A program made the position numbers and the translations under genes. A DNA stretch of 64,000 bases, from the NCBI GenBank assembly GCA_022661535.1, contig JAKULF010000003.1, forward strand, positions 2,542,001 through 2,606,000, read 5' to 3'. Positions within the stretch are counted from its first letter, which is position 1. The number at the start of each line of letters is the position of its first letter. The notes under the pieces were generated by a model, which was given only the letters and a program-made list of their open reading frames with translations, did no database searches and was not told the origin of the DNA. Origin of the DNA: Eutypa lata. Taxonomy: Eukaryota; Ascomycota; Sordariomycetes; Xylariales; Diatrypaceae. This document shows positions 35,706-46,256 of this stretch, piece after piece.

Positions 35706-36653
35706 ATGGAGCTTCAATTCCACACTCTTGACGTCTTCACCAGCACCCGGCTCGAGGGCAACCCTCTCGCCGTGGTGTCCGTGCCCGCAGCCCTGAAGGA
35801 GAGCCTGTCGCAGGAGACCAAGGATAAGATCGCCAAGGAGTTCAACCTCTCCGAGACCGTCTTTCTGCATGAGAACAGCGACCCTGGGTCGGCCGACCGC
35901 CAAATCGACATTTTCACTACCGGTGGGGAGATCCCCTTCGCGGGCCACCCCACCATCGGAACGTCCGTCCTGGTGAAATACCATCTCTCCCCGTCCGTCG
36001 ACACACTCGTCGCGAAGTGTGGGCGCATTGGGCTCGAGACCGGTCCTGATAACTACATCCGTGCCAAGATTCCGCACGATGTGCGTCTGCACAGGAAGAC
36101 ACTAGCTGATGTCGTGCGGGGGCCGGATCACCCCGGCCTGTCGACGGACCCCATCACCCGGGAAGCGGAGCTGAAAGCCCCTGTTGTCAGCATCGTCAAC
36201 GGCATGACGTTCGTCTTGATCAAGCTGCCATCCCTGGACGCGCTCGGGAAAGTGCAGAAGGGAGGGCTTGATTTTACGAAGTTGGATAGCCCCCTGCTAG
36301 ATGAGGGCTGGCGGGAGAGCTTCGTGTCTCGCTACTACTACGTTGAAGTCGACGACGGTCCCGAGGGCGGCGGGGAGAAGAGGAGACGGCGGTGGCTGCG
36401 CACGCGTATGATGGAGGTCAGCTTCGAGGACCCGGCGACGGGGAGCGCGGCTAGCGCGCTGTGCTCGTTCTTGACGCTGACCGAGGAGAAGAAGGGGAGG
36501 AAGTTCGAAGTCACTCAGGGGGTGGAGATGGGGAGGAAAAGCGTGATTAGCGTAGAAACGACAGTTAAGGACGAGGATGTGTTGAAGTTGGAGGATGTCT
36601 TCCTCGGTGGAACGGCGGTTGTGGTTATGAAAGGGATCTTGAACGTAACATAG
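35706..36653 (+). CDS. PhzF-like epimerase/isomerase
   Basis: Single exon, 315 residues, the usual length of the PhzF fold (two similar alpha/beta-barrel-like halves, diaminopimelate-epimerase-like). N-terminal 'TLDVFTSTRLEGNPLAVV' carries the conserved GNPLAV motif. 'FNLSETVFL' holds the Glu that acts as general acid/base in PhzF. 'FTTGGEIPFAGHPTIGT' and C-terminal 'FEDPATGSAASALCSF' complete the family signature. In bacteria PhzF isomerises a phenazine precursor. Fungal paralogues have unknown substrates, and no phenazine genes surround this one. C-terminal residues ~220-230 include a Gly/Lys/Arg-rich loop. GC-rich codon use unlike its AT-rich flanks. Confidence 0.9.
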   Translation: MELQFHTLDVFTSTRLEGNPLAVVSVPAALKESLSQETKDKIAKEFNLSETVFLHENSDPGSADRQIDIFTTGGEIPFAGHPTIGTSVLVKYHLSPSVDTLVAKCGRIGLETGPDNYIRAKIPHDVRLHRKTLADVVRGPDHPGLSTDPITREAELKAPVVSIVNGMTFVLIKLPSLDALGKVQKGGLDFTKLDSPLLDEGWRESFVSRYYYVEVDDGPEGGGEKRRRRWLRTRMMEVSFEDPATGSAASALCSFLTLTEEKKGRKFEVTQGVEMGRKSVISVETTVKDEDVLKLEDVFLGGTAVVVMKGILNVT

Positions 36654-37179
36654 TCTGCTCAAGATAAGTCTTCTGAAAGCAGCGGTAACCCCCCCCCCCC
36701 CCAAAAAAAGGAAGGAAAAAAAGGGGCGAGATATCGGGAAAATATGTATTATTCTACATGAAGGTCGCAGTAGCCTGAACTAGGTCAACATTGGATCGAA
36801 AGAACCGGCTTGTAAAATCCAGCGAACTTTCCCAGGCAATTCCGCTTTTTTACTACGAGGTCTAAATTCGTGCTAATTTTTGAAACGGTGCTCCTTGGAT
36901 GAAGGCATTAGCGCAGGTCCTTCGAATATAGTTCTTTAGTGCTCCACTGTGAGTTGAAAACTTCCTATTTCTTGGAATTAATACTCGGGTCACACGATTC
37001 ACGCACGAACATTATTATAACACAAACGAATGTATTGCCTCGAAACTACGTAAGAAAAAGCTCCGAAGCTAAGATAGGCACAAGAAGTTCCCCCCCAAAA
37101 GTTTCTCCTCCCTCAACCCCCTTTTCATACCAAATCGTATAAACCCTCAGCACCCCTTCAAAAGGAAAGAAGCGATCCC
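36654..37179. other. Intergenic region with C14A7 tract
   Basis: Lies between convergent genes. It contains poly-C (36689-36702) followed by A7. No gene seen. Confidence 0.55.
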
Positions 37180-37542
37180 CTAAGAGCAGTAGTCATCGCT
37201 GGAGTCTCCACCGACACAGCCATTTGCGCAGTAAGAGGTGACATCGATCTGTCCGTTGTCAAGGCAGTTGAAGAGCGACTGCTGGATGCTCGTCTCGTCC
37301 GTGGAGTATCCACTAGCTGAAAGCTCGGTGACGATGTCGTCACGGTAGTCACCTAAGTTGGACAGCGTTAGCAAATCGAAAAAGAAACCCAAAGAGATCC
37401 TTCATGATGTTGGTGATGGTGCAAGCTTACCCTTCGCGATCAGAGAGTACCCGCAGTAGACACCACCGCTGTTGCAGGAGTCGGCGGCTACGAAACCGGC
37501 GAGGGCGGCCATGATGGTGAAGGTGGCAGTAGTGAATTGCAT
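37180..37542 (-). CDS. Small secreted cysteine-rich protein (effector-like)
   Basis: Exons on the minus strand are 37542-37431 and 37352-37180, giving 94 residues. The 78-bp intron has GTAAGC and a GCTAACG branch site and ends CTTAG. A signal peptide (~1-20, 'TIMAALAGFVAA') is followed by a ~74-residue mature chain with six cysteines ('DSCNSG', 'VYCGY', 'FNCLDNG', 'SYCANGCVGG', 'DYCS' at the C-terminus). The even number suggests three disulfides. The pattern 'CGYSLIAKGDY' ... 'SLFNC' ... 'YCANGC' resembles a widespread class of fungal small secreted proteins of unknown function. Possible roles are host interaction or cell-surface biology; both are inferred. The gene stands alone in a gene-poor flank. 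Confidence 0.85.
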
Positions 37543-40182
37543 TTTGAATGTTGGTGGTTGTTTTTGAAGAAGGAAGATTGGTGTGTAGTGGTTTGGTAGT
37601 GATAGAAGGCTTTTTAGACTTGTGTGAAGCTGTTGAGTTTGTTGGTGATGAGTTATTCAGATGGCCGAGGAGAGGGAAAGACCACCCTTATTTATATTCC
37701 AATGTTGCTTCAACATCCCGCTACGATGTCCTCCTGAAAGTGAGTCAAGTGCTTCTCTAGTATCATGCTTTCACTGGATAGAAACCTCGTGGCATCACTA
37801 GAAGGCCTCACTAGCTAGGACTAGGTAGCATGAATTAGGTGTACGAAGCAGCGACCGCACACATAGCTTTTGCAATCATGCAGCTTTTGGACATCTCGTT
37901 GACGATCGATATCCTACATTTCGTCATAGGCAATCCATCAACAAGCAATATTTTCTAATTTTAGGGCCCCAAGCACCACCCTTCTCAAGTCAACCATGTT
38001 TACGGCCTAGGGCCTCGAAGTATAGGATTCTCGATCATCATGAGATTTGCGGTCGTACAGCATCCACCCCAGCCGTTCTCCCAGACCGAGAAGAAGTCAG
38101 TGCTCTAGTTAAAGCATTACAAGATAATTAGTAGTAGCCTACATAGCTTTGTAGTGATTTCTTAAAGTACGATGCATATATATGGCCAATCTTCGCCTTT
38201 AGCATCCTAGCTGTAGACCCCCTTTGGGCTAGGCTCTAAGCTATGTATATACCTAGCTACGTAACGCCAACGTTAAAACCCACCGACCGAGGCTGAAGAC
38301 ATTATAGCATAAATCCGTAGACTTTGGTATGCTTATTTCGTGGCCCGGGATCACGTATATAGCCAGGTGTGCATGCAATGTCTCGTAACCTTATTTATAA
38401 GCTGATATTATATCCTGCATGTTTATATGCCGATCTGATTACTGAAATACTCCGAGCTCATAGGCAATTCATAATATATTGTATCACGTTTTGAATTATT
38501 GCATGTGGATCCTGGTATTGTTTCGTGGGATGCTTGTCGCTTACTTTATACTCACCTATTTAAGAAGTAACTCTCTTGACGTAATACCTATACAACAAAT
38601 CTCGGATTCGGACCCAGATCTCAACGCGTTAACACGGTCCTTATAGGATCAATCCTTCCTAAGAAACAATTAACTAATTCGGAAGCCCTGCAGTAACTAA
38701 CTGGAAGCTGAGTGAAACATGCGACTGGCGCAGACTATCGCAGTAATAGGAAAGTGTAAACAGAATTACTAGCCCTCTATTGTTTCCAGAACCCGCTAAG
38801 GATTAACTATGTAGATTTCACGTAACTACATGTGTAGTTATGTATGTAGTTAACTAGTTGATCACTGCCTCATTAGAACAAGCATTGATTCTCAGCCTCG
38901 CTAGCCGTGTTTAAACGCTCTCTGGGCTCTGGTCCCGTGGCTGGCAGCGATTGGAAGGCCTTTCCGCAGATCTTGGCGCGAATCCTTCAGCTCTGCCGGG
39001 GATCATAGATCCTTCCATTGATCAATGCTCCGACCTAAGCCGCTTTGAGCCCCCAAGGATACCCCCATTGCCTATAAGGTTGCGTAAACCCGCCGTCTGA
39101 AGTGCGAGCCCTGGGGCTGACGATGCCGATCAGGAGAAAACAAGAAAGTGGTTCCCCGTTGGGTTGTCGGGGGAAACCACCTACGATTTGTCCACGAGAT
39201 ATTGTGACGATGATGACATGACATGACATGACATGACAAAGACGTCCGACCGTCATCGAGTTCTACAAACATAAAGTAATACGTAGCGCCGTGGCTGTGC
39301 TTTCATGAGATATTCGAAAATAAAACTTAGAGGCTAGGCATTAAGCATCAGTTAAAAGGGAAAAAGCAATATGTTGTCGTCGCTGCTACCCCTGCACCCT
39401 CACTCACCGTTCCATTATGTAGGTAGCCAGGAACGACCACTTCATCGAGATCGACAACTGCCGCGCCGGCCCTACACATTAGCTAAAATATGCAATTACA
39501 GCGTGCCGTATGTACGTTTTGTCCTGCTGATCGCTATTGATCAACACTGAATCCTGCCTCGAGGAATGAGACCGGATTCGGATCAAAGGCCCCCAGCGGC
39601 AAGTCGGTTCCAGGGGTTGCGCCCTGCTGGGCTGTTTTCTGCCAAGAGGCGCATCTCCACGAGGAAGTGGTTCCCACCGTAATCGTGTTCCCTGGATTCA
39701 TTCATGTCAAGATGGACGGCGCGGAATGAAACCTTGTTAGCCAGCTCGGCAGTCGGTCACCGCCACCAAATGAGAACGGTATGATCTATGTATGCAGGTA
39801 CCTTGAAGGCCAGGGCAGAGTCGGACACACGTTGGAGCCGAAGGGGCGAAAATACCCAGAGTCGTATGTGTCCTCGTGGAAAATGCATTTTCTACCCCTG
39901 AAGTAAGCGTCTACATGATGTGTACGATGTGTTGTCCATCATGGTCAATGTATCTAAGAAGTAGAGGCGAAAGAGAGGCGAGGGTGCTATGGATGAGCAA
40001 AGGAGCCGGCTACGTCTTGACCAGGGAACTGTTTACCGTTTGCAAACTTTGTAGTTTGCTATTCCTCACATATTAACTATGTTTTAGTCTTAAGAGACCC
40101 CATCCAGATAGAATCAAGTGAGTAGCGCCTAACAATAAACAACGAATATAGTATCCCACATTACGTGAAGATGATGACCCAA
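37543..40182. other. Gene-poor intergenic region (2.6 kb)
   Basis: Upstream of the secreted-protein gene and downstream of RAD4. It contains ATGAC repeats and no supported gene. Sequence at about 38604-38645, read on minus, has a T-loop-like GGGTCCGAATCC but no tRNA fold. Confidence 0.5.
39213..39237. repeat. (ATGAC)5 pentanucleotide repeat
   Basis: Five perfect copies of ATGAC, non-coding. Confidence 0.9.
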
Positions 40183-43100
40183 TTACTCCTCATCGCTATC
40201 CGGAATTTCAAAATCCTCGTCGTCTTCATCTTCAGACGATTCGATCTGCTTCCTCCGAGTGCGCCTCCTCCGGGTATCAGTCTGCTTAGGTTTCGCCTTG
40301 GGTTTCGCAGCCGCCTTCTTTAAGTTCTTCGGGACGGGCCTAGCGGCAGCAGCGGGCAGCTCTTGTTGGGAGCTCGTCCCAGCTAACGTTGCGGGAGCGT
40401 CAGCTTTCGTCTCGAGCTTCTGGCTACTATCTTGTATCTCCAGCGAATGGTCTGCGTCATCACTATCCCCATCATCGTGGGTGGCCGGGAAGAAACTCGA
40501 CGTTGTGTTGCGTCTCGGCTCGGCATCTACGCCCTCCTCTTCCTCCTCCTCGTACCCCTCGGGCAGAAAACCACCGGCCATATCCTCTCCCGCGAGGTCA
40601 TCACCTGCTCCATCCTTCCCGTGCCCGCTACGCCCATCATCCGCTCCAGCGTGCCCGAACACCTCGACACTATCATCAAGATGTCCGTAGTCCTTGCGCA
40701 TCCGATCGGCGATGCGCAAGCCCATCAGCATCTTCCGCCACATGCCCAGGGTAGCCTTCCGGCGCTTCTCGTCCTCCTTGCGCGCGCGCTCGGCCTCGTC
40801 GCGCTCGAGCTCCTCGACCGCGCGCTCGTAGTGCTCCTCGGCGATCACGACGCCCTGGATGACGGGGACGGCCATGCGGTGGCCGAACTCGAAGCCGACG
40901 ACGGCCTCGGCATAGTCGATTCCGAGGCGCTTGCAGACGCGGACGACGCCGCGGTAGGGAATATGAACGGCGCCTTCGGGACACATGTGCTCGGCAAACA
41001 TGTCAATATTGCCATACTCGTTCTTCGGGATGATGCCGTCCTTGATTGGGTCGGGAATGATCCAGTCCGTCTGATCGAAGCTGTACAGCGGCTGCAGCAC
41101 CTTTTGACCAGAAGCAGCCTCGGCCTCGGCGATCTCGCGCCGCCGGTTCGTTGTCGCTGCCCGGTATGGCGCGTGCTTCAAGGGAACAGCATCGGGTAAG
41201 GGAGCACGACCCTGCTTGTGCCAGGTCTCCGCGCTCTTGACTGCGGCAACGTCTTTGCGGAGGTAGACATTCTCTTCTTCCACTTTACCACCCTTGCCCT
41301 TGTTGCGGAATACCTTGACAGGGACGGCGTCTCCGAGTAGCGCCTCTTCGCGCTTAAGATGACGCTCGAGTACGTATTCCTTCGAGGTTTTGTAGTACTG
41401 TAGAGTTTCTTCCCCTTCCTTGACTTCCTTCTTCTCCGGTATAGCTGGTTTGAGGTCTGTAGACTCTTCCTCTTCGTCGATCTCCGTGATTGGACACCTC
41501 TGTCCGCCGCGGATGTATCCTCGCATTACCGATCGAAACCAGTCGAAGTGATCGTAACGCTTAACTTTCCCATGCTTGTTATAGAGAGGCACTTTTTCTT
41601 CGGGTATCCTAAAGCCTTTCGTCTTGCCGGGAAATAGCTGTTTTCTTAGATACCGCACTGTAACATCCTTTGCTGTCCCATCTTGGGAAAATCCAATGCA
41701 ATATGCCATGACTTGCTTCGCTTTCTCTGCTTTGCCTCCTCTAGGCTCGAGAGACTCAATAAGCTCTCTATTACTCCCAACGACTGATTTAACGATAGGA
41801 TCAACTGGTATCCATTTCTTCGTAACTGGTGATAGAACCTCTGTCCAGTAGTGCGGAAACTCAAGCTCTTTATCGTAAGGTTTCGTTTCAGGTCGTTTTG
41901 ATTGAGTTTGGTCAATGATTTCGATTACCGAGTCATCATCCTCATCTTCTGTGAGTGGTTCTGCATATTCATCAGAGTCGTCAAGATCTATCTTAAGTGC
42001 ATCACGATCACTTTTCTTCCTTCGGCGACTTGCTGGCCGTGCTGGAGTCTTTTTCTTAGCTTCTGCCGCTTTCTTACCAGGCTGCTTTGAGGTCGTTTTG
42101 TCGGATTTGTCACCATTCGTTTGGCTTTCCGTGGTCGTGATCTCATCAGCTTCTTCTATCTTGCTCCACCCGAAACCTAGTGATTGAATATTCGTTACTA
42201 TTCTAGCTTCAAGCCCTAGACCCCGGAGAAGTGCAGTGAATAGTTGTGCCCCCACATCACGACTTCCCGTGCAGTCTTGAGCATGACGGCGAAACTCTCC
42301 GATGTTCCTTATTCGTTCACCATGACGCTCGGGATCATGTTCATCCTTCTCGAAACTTTCCCTAAGCTTGGCTAGCCTACGAACATCCATATAGCCCCAT
42401 CTTCGTAGTCCAGGCGATGTGATTCGGAATCTTTGCTTCCACCAAGATAATAGACACTTCATAAGTCTCAGTATAGGATCTCCGTGACTCATGTCAGGAA
42501 CTCCTTTCTCAAGTCGATCTGCTGCATCACTCCAATCTCTTGCGGGCCTCGAGGCTGCTTGCTTGCCCTTGCCTTTGCCTTTACCCTTAATGTTCGCTTT
42601 CCCTTTTGTAACCGTCTTAGGCTGAACTTCAGGAATGTCCAAGCCGCTATTTCGCCTCCAGCGGTCGACTTCATCCCATAATCTTGGGGGAAGGTGGGAA
42701 ATCATGATGGCCTGCACTTCCTCATCACAGAGCCAGGAATTACGAATTGCATTATGCCAGAGAAGAAATTGTACGTGCATACAATGAGTTGCGATGCGAA
42801 TGGCCTTTTCCCTCTTTGATGGGCCTTTCTTCCCCGTGTCACCAGCTAAAGTGACGCGCTTGTCTTGATACAGGGTCAACTCAAGGTCCCCCGAGGGCAT
42901 TGGATCCGGTTGATGTTCATGTGAAGGCACGTCTTCAAATTCGACGTTATCAGAATCTTCCTCCGCTTCTGAAGCATGGCTCCTTTTCTGACGTTTTGGT
43001 GCTGGGACATCTTCGAACTCAGCATCAGACAGCGAGCTGAGTGAGCTGCTTTCATCTTCATCATCCTGCATTTGTTGAATGGCCGATTTGGTCTTCTCAG

Positions 43101-43281
43101 CAGACCGAGTCTTTGGGGCAGCATCTAGATCATCAAAAACAGTTGTCTTCCGGACAGGGACGTTTACTACCGGAGTGGCGCTGTTGTCGCCCCCCTTGGC
43201 TTTCCGCGATTTCTTGGCAACCCGGTTACCATTGGCTGGTGAAGGGGTGCGCAAGTGTTTGCGCGGAACATGCGGAGGCAT
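40183..43281 (-). CDS. RAD4: Rad4/XPC-family DNA damage recognition protein
   Basis: Single exon, 1032 residues. Rad4/XPC with Rad23 recognises distorted DNA and starts global-genome nucleotide excision repair. The N-terminal ~130 residues are disordered and acidic/basic with a likely nuclear signal (KKSRKAKGG). A transglutaminase-like fold spans ~150-540 and is split by a charged insert (~380-470). Blocks 'ATHCMHVQFLLWHNAIRN', 'DVGAQLFTALLRGLGLEAR' and 'HYWTEVLSPVTKKWIPVDP' belong to it. Beta-hairpin domains BHD1-3 follow at ~630-822 ('SKEYVLERHLKREEALL', 'FDQTDWIIPDPIKDG', 'HIPYRGVVRVCKRLGIDYAEAVVGFEFG'). The C-terminus is long, acidic then Arg/Lys-rich, and ends 'IPDSDEE'. The transglutaminase catalytic residues are absent in this family. 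It is divergent from CUZ1 with 599 bp between starts. Confidence 0.95.
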   Translation of the reverse strand: MPPHVPRKHLRTPSPANGNRVAKKSRKAKGGDNSATPVVNVPVRKTTVFDDLDAAPKTRSAEKTKSAIQQMQDDEDESSSLSSLSDAEFEDVPAPKRQKRSHASEAEEDSDNVEFEDVPSHEHQPDPMPSGDLELTLYQDKRVTLAGDTGKKGPSKREKAIRIATHCMHVQFLLWHNAIRNSWLCDEEVQAIMISHLPPRLWDEVDRWRRNSGLDIPEVQPKTVTKGKANIKGKGKGKGKQAASRPARDWSDAADRLEKGVPDMSHGDPILRLMKCLLSWWKQRFRITSPGLRRWGYMDVRRLAKLRESFEKDEHDPERHGERIRNIGEFRRHAQDCTGSRDVGAQLFTALLRGLGLEARIVTNIQSLGFGWSKIEEADEITTTESQTNGDKSDKTTSKQPGKKAAEAKKKTPARPASRRRKKSDRDALKIDLDDSDEYAEPLTEDEDDDSVIEIIDQTQSKRPETKPYDKELEFPHYWTEVLSPVTKKWIPVDPIVKSVVGSNRELIESLEPRGGKAEKAKQVMAYCIGFSQDGTAKDVTVRYLRKQLFPGKTKGFRIPEEKVPLYNKHGKVKRYDHFDWFRSVMRGYIRGGQRCPITEIDEEEESTDLKPAIPEKKEVKEGEETLQYYKTSKEYVLERHLKREEALLGDAVPVKVFRNKGKGGKVEEENVYLRKDVAAVKSAETWHKQGRAPLPDAVPLKHAPYRAATTNRRREIAEAEAASGQKVLQPLYSFDQTDWIIPDPIKDGIIPKNEYGNIDMFAEHMCPEGAVHIPYRGVVRVCKRLGIDYAEAVVGFEFGHRMAVPVIQGVVIAEEHYERAVEELERDEAERARKEDEKRRKATLGMWRKMLMGLRIADRMRKDYGHLDDSVEVFGHAGADDGRSGHGKDGAGDDLAGEDMAGGFLPEGYEEEEEEGVDAEPRRNTTSSFFPATHDDGDSDDADHSLEIQDSSQKLETKADAPATLAGTSSQQELPAAAARPVPKNLKKAAAKPKAKPKQTDTRRRRTRRKQIESSEDEDDEDFEIPDSDEE

Positions 43282-43880
43282 CTTGCCGGCAGCATGTCAA
43301 CGAGGTTCAGCTCTGTGTCAATATATCACAGGGACAGACGAATTATCCCCGGAAAAGTAGATGAAAGATAGAGAAAAAAACATTAGTAATAGAGGCATGT
43401 AGATAGCGCGATGACTCTGATGGGATTGGCCACTGGCGCGAAGTTTCAATGAAAGGCAGGGGCAAATCGTCATCATGGAAGACACACACTTAACACGAAA
43501 GCAGCTGACCAGGTCCAGGTACATAGATTAGGTACCTATTGGGTCCGGATCCAGGGCTTGGTCAACTAAGCCGTAGCTAGGTTAGCGTATTCATTCCGCA
43601 TTTGCTAGCCTGTCTTGCCCCGCTGAAGGCAATCTGATAGCTGATAACTAGCGTAGGTATCGTCAGCCCCATTCGAGGCTTTGTCAATCCACCTCCTTCG
43701 AGACTATTCTCCAACAATATTACATAACCCAAGAGGTTTGCCAACACCAGGCCTCTCCTTGCCTTCGTCATCCTTCCTGTCGAGCGCTTACGAATTCTCT
43801 ACCTGCCTAGCTAGTATACACGTATCTAACTTACATTTTTTCTCTATAAACAATCAGAAAACAAGAAACGACAGCCCAAA
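43282..43880. promoter_or_regulatory. Divergent promoter region RAD4 / CUZ1
   Basis: 599 bp between two start codons, mixed composition, with a TTTTTTCT-rich leader before CUZ1. It must contain both core promoters. No specific site can be assigned by eye. Confidence 0.45.
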
Positions 43881-44858
43881 ATGGCGTCCTCATCCTTCTC
43901 CTCCTCCTCAACACCACCGAACGCGGACCAACCATCCCAATCCGACACAAGCTACGTCAAAATGGACCGAGAACGCGACGACGCGACGCTGATCGGCAAG
44001 CACTGCCAGCTCGAGTACTGCAACCAGCTCGACTTCCTGCCGTTCTTCTGCCAAAGCTGCAAGAAGACCTTCTGCCTCGACCACCGAACCGAGGACTCGC
44101 ACCGGTGCGCCAACGCGGGCGCCTGGGCCGCGCGCCGCCGCGAGGCTCAGCTGGCACGCCCCTCGGCCGGCGAGGGCAAGCGAATGCGAGACACACTGGC
44201 GCAGCCGAAGCCCTGCGCCAACACGGGGTGCAAGTCGACGGTGGGGACGGCGCTCGTGCCCGGCGTGCACTGCGCCTCCTGCAACCGCGACTACTGCCTG
44301 AAGCACCGGCTGCGGGAGGAGCACGACTGCGCGAGCAAGACGCCGGTCGGGGCGCGGCCCGGGGCCGTGGCGGAGCAGACGCGGTCGGCGCTCGCGAAGC
44401 TGCGGGCCTGGGGGTCCGCCAAGCGCGAGCAGGCGCAGACCCTGACGACGCGGGCGCTGCCCAAGCCGAAGCCCACGAGCGCCGGGGCGCGGCTGCTCGC
44501 CGTCAACAGCCTGAAGAAGACCGCGAAGGGGGACGCCAAGATCGCCCCCGAGAAGCGCGTCTACCTGTACGTCGAGGCCGAGGCGGAGACGGCGGCCGCC
44601 AAGTTCCCCAAGGGCGAGTTCTTCTACTCGAAGGACTGGGTCGTCGGGCGGCTGCTCGACGCCGCGGCCCGCAGCCTCCAGGTCGAGAACGTCAATAACC
44701 AGTCGGCGGACGAGCGGGACAAGCTGCGCGTGTTCCACGTTGAGGGCGGCCGGCTGCTCGAGTACAATGAGAAGGTCGGCGCGGCCCTGGTTAGTGGGAA
44801 TACGGTGGTTCTGCTCAGGGGGGTTGGGCCGCCGCCGGATCTTATTGATTTAAACTAA
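43881..44858 (+). CDS. CUZ1: AN1-type zinc-finger, ubiquitin-like protein (Cuz1/ZFAND1)
   Basis: Single exon, 325 residues. Cuz1 connects Cdc48 to the proteasome in the response to misfolded proteins and arsenite. The first AN1 finger has C42, C47, C57, C60, C65, H68, H74 and C76, the full CX4CX9CX2CX4CX2HX5HXC pattern. A second AN1 finger at ~110-152 ('PCANTGC', 'HCASCNRDYCLKHR', 'EHDC') follows. The middle is basic and Ala-rich (~165-220). The C-terminal ~100 residues form a ubiquitin-like domain ('KRVYLYVEAEAE', 'FFYSKDWVVGRLLDAAA', 'LLEYNEKVGAALVSGNTVVLLRG'). The start ATG follows CCCAAAATGG, and a Ser-rich N-terminus of ~30 residues precedes the first finger. Third-codon GC is very high, the strongest in the window. 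A shared promoter with RAD4 is likely. Confidence 0.92.
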   Translation: MASSSFSSSSTPPNADQPSQSDTSYVKMDRERDDATLIGKHCQLEYCNQLDFLPFFCQSCKKTFCLDHRTEDSHRCANAGAWAARRREAQLARPSAGEGKRMRDTLAQPKPCANTGCKSTVGTALVPGVHCASCNRDYCLKHRLREEHDCASKTPVGARPGAVAEQTRSALAKLRAWGSAKREQAQTLTTRALPKPKPTSAGARLLAVNSLKKTAKGDAKIAPEKRVYLYVEAEAETAAAKFPKGEFFYSKDWVVGRLLDAAARSLQVENVNNQSADERDKLRVFHVEGGRLLEYNEKVGAALVSGNTVVLLRGVGPPPDLIDLN

Positions 44859-45252
44859 GGATGTGTGTATACACAAGGAGTGGAATGTCGATGCGATTTT
44901 CTGGGGAAGAGAGTTCTATCTTCACGAGACATGACGGACGAGCGAGCGAGCAATTTGCATAGGGCGGCGTTTATCTACATGTTGCATTTTATCATAGCGG
45001 GGATACCTTGGCGAGACAAGGGAGGCTGAGCGCATTTTACATAGAAATACAGCTGTGCTACATATCTACATCCGACGTTTTCGGTATTAAACGTATTGCA
45101 CGTCCTGCAATGTTCTTGAGTAGAGCGGGTTGTCGGAACGAGATATCGTTGCCACGCTTGTACAAACATCTCCAGAGTAGAGAACTCCTGTGCACCATAA
45201 CAGCTACTACTTACAGCAACCTTCATTCGTGGTTGTTTCCATATCATGCCCT
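44859..45252. other. Intergenic region between convergent CUZ1 and MTP18 homologue
   Basis: 3' flanks only, no gene seen. Confidence 0.55.
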
Positions 45253-46256
45253 TCATAATTCCTTCTCTTTCGGCGTCGTTTTCGGTTTCTGAGATAACGA
45301 TGCCTCTCTTCCCGTCGCTGGGGAATCGCCAATGTAAGCCTTGCCACCATAGAGCGCGAAGCCTTTGTGGAAACCCCACTCGACGACATTCTCGACGGGC
45401 TTATCAAAGAGCGTCGGCAAGAAGGGCACAACAGCAAGACCGAGGCCAATGGGACCCCATACTCTGATAGTCTTGTTCTTCGCATCCTTCAAGGCTCTCC
45501 CGGAGTATCGGACGACGCTGTGGATGGTGAATGCAGGCAGTCCCATAGATGCGATGCTCTGGAAGATCCCCCTCTGCACCATGACAGTTCGGTAATCTTC
45601 TAGCGGGGCGACAGCATCAGGCTGAGCGTCTGTAGGTGCGGGACCGGTCAACCCGGTGACCTGCTGTTGCTTCTTGGTGAGCTCCAGCTGGGGGTGTAGT
45701 TTCCGTTGGTTTTGCCAGTACGCCTTGTACCCCTCGTAGGAGACATCGCCGAGGATATATGCCCACGACACTCCATACGCACTTCGAACTAGCCAGGGGT
45801 GAGCGACAGGTCGGAATGATTCTCCTATATCCGATGTGTAGGCGACATAGCGATGGGCCGAGAGCATAATAGTACGGAGTCTGTTGGCGTAGGCGGCATA
45901 TCGAAGATTTGACTCGGTCGAATCAGGGGCGCTATATAAGGATATCATTAGTAATAGTGAAGCGGCATATATATATATATAGTATCAACAAGAGTTACAA
46001 GAGTTCCATCGCGCAAGTGGCAGACGTACTAGCCATCTACAAGTTCATCGAAGAAGTTATCATCCTTGTCAGCCTTGTCTACAATGCTTTGCATGCCCTT
46101 GGGCAACTTTCGGCGCTCTGGCAGCTTGTCGGGATCGAAGTCGGTGGCATCTTTGCGATGGTCTACATTGGTTGGGGAAGCTGGAGGGGCTTCGGATGGC
46201 TTGTCTTTCGAAGCTTCATTCTTGTCTGATGGGGAGGATCCTTTTCCCCACCACAT
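45253..46256 (-). CDS. MTP18: Mitochondrial fission process protein 1 homologue (MTP18/MTFP1)
   Basis: Exons on the minus strand are 46256-46030 and 45931-45253, giving 301 residues. In animals MTP18 is an inner-membrane protein needed for mitochondrial fission. The fungal homologue has the same core: 'LRYAAYANRLRT', 'RYVAYTSDIGESFRPVAHPWLVRSAYGVSWAYILGDV', 'YKAYWQN', 'RGIFQSIASMGLPAFTIHSVV', 'GPIGLGLAVVPFLPTLFDKPVE'. Three to four hydrophobic segments are present. Exon 1 codes a charged 75-residue N-terminus that starts MWWGKGS. The exon ends with the bases TA and the intron begins GTACGT, so an unspliced message would read TAG at once. The intron (98 bp) has an AT run, a TACTAAT branch site and TATAG. 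It is divergent from ATP19. Confidence 0.88.

Noticed and set aside
35706..36653. Phenazine biosynthesis cluster
   Set aside because: Only a PhzF-like protein is present; no other phenazine genes are nearby.
38600..38650. tRNA-like T-loop on the minus strand
   Set aside because: A box B-like sequence is present but there is no box A at the right distance and no anticodon arm.
43908..44738. 276-codon minus-strand frame opposite CUZ1
   Set aside because: A mirror of the very GC-rich CUZ1 coding frame. The plus-strand protein has clear AN1 fingers.
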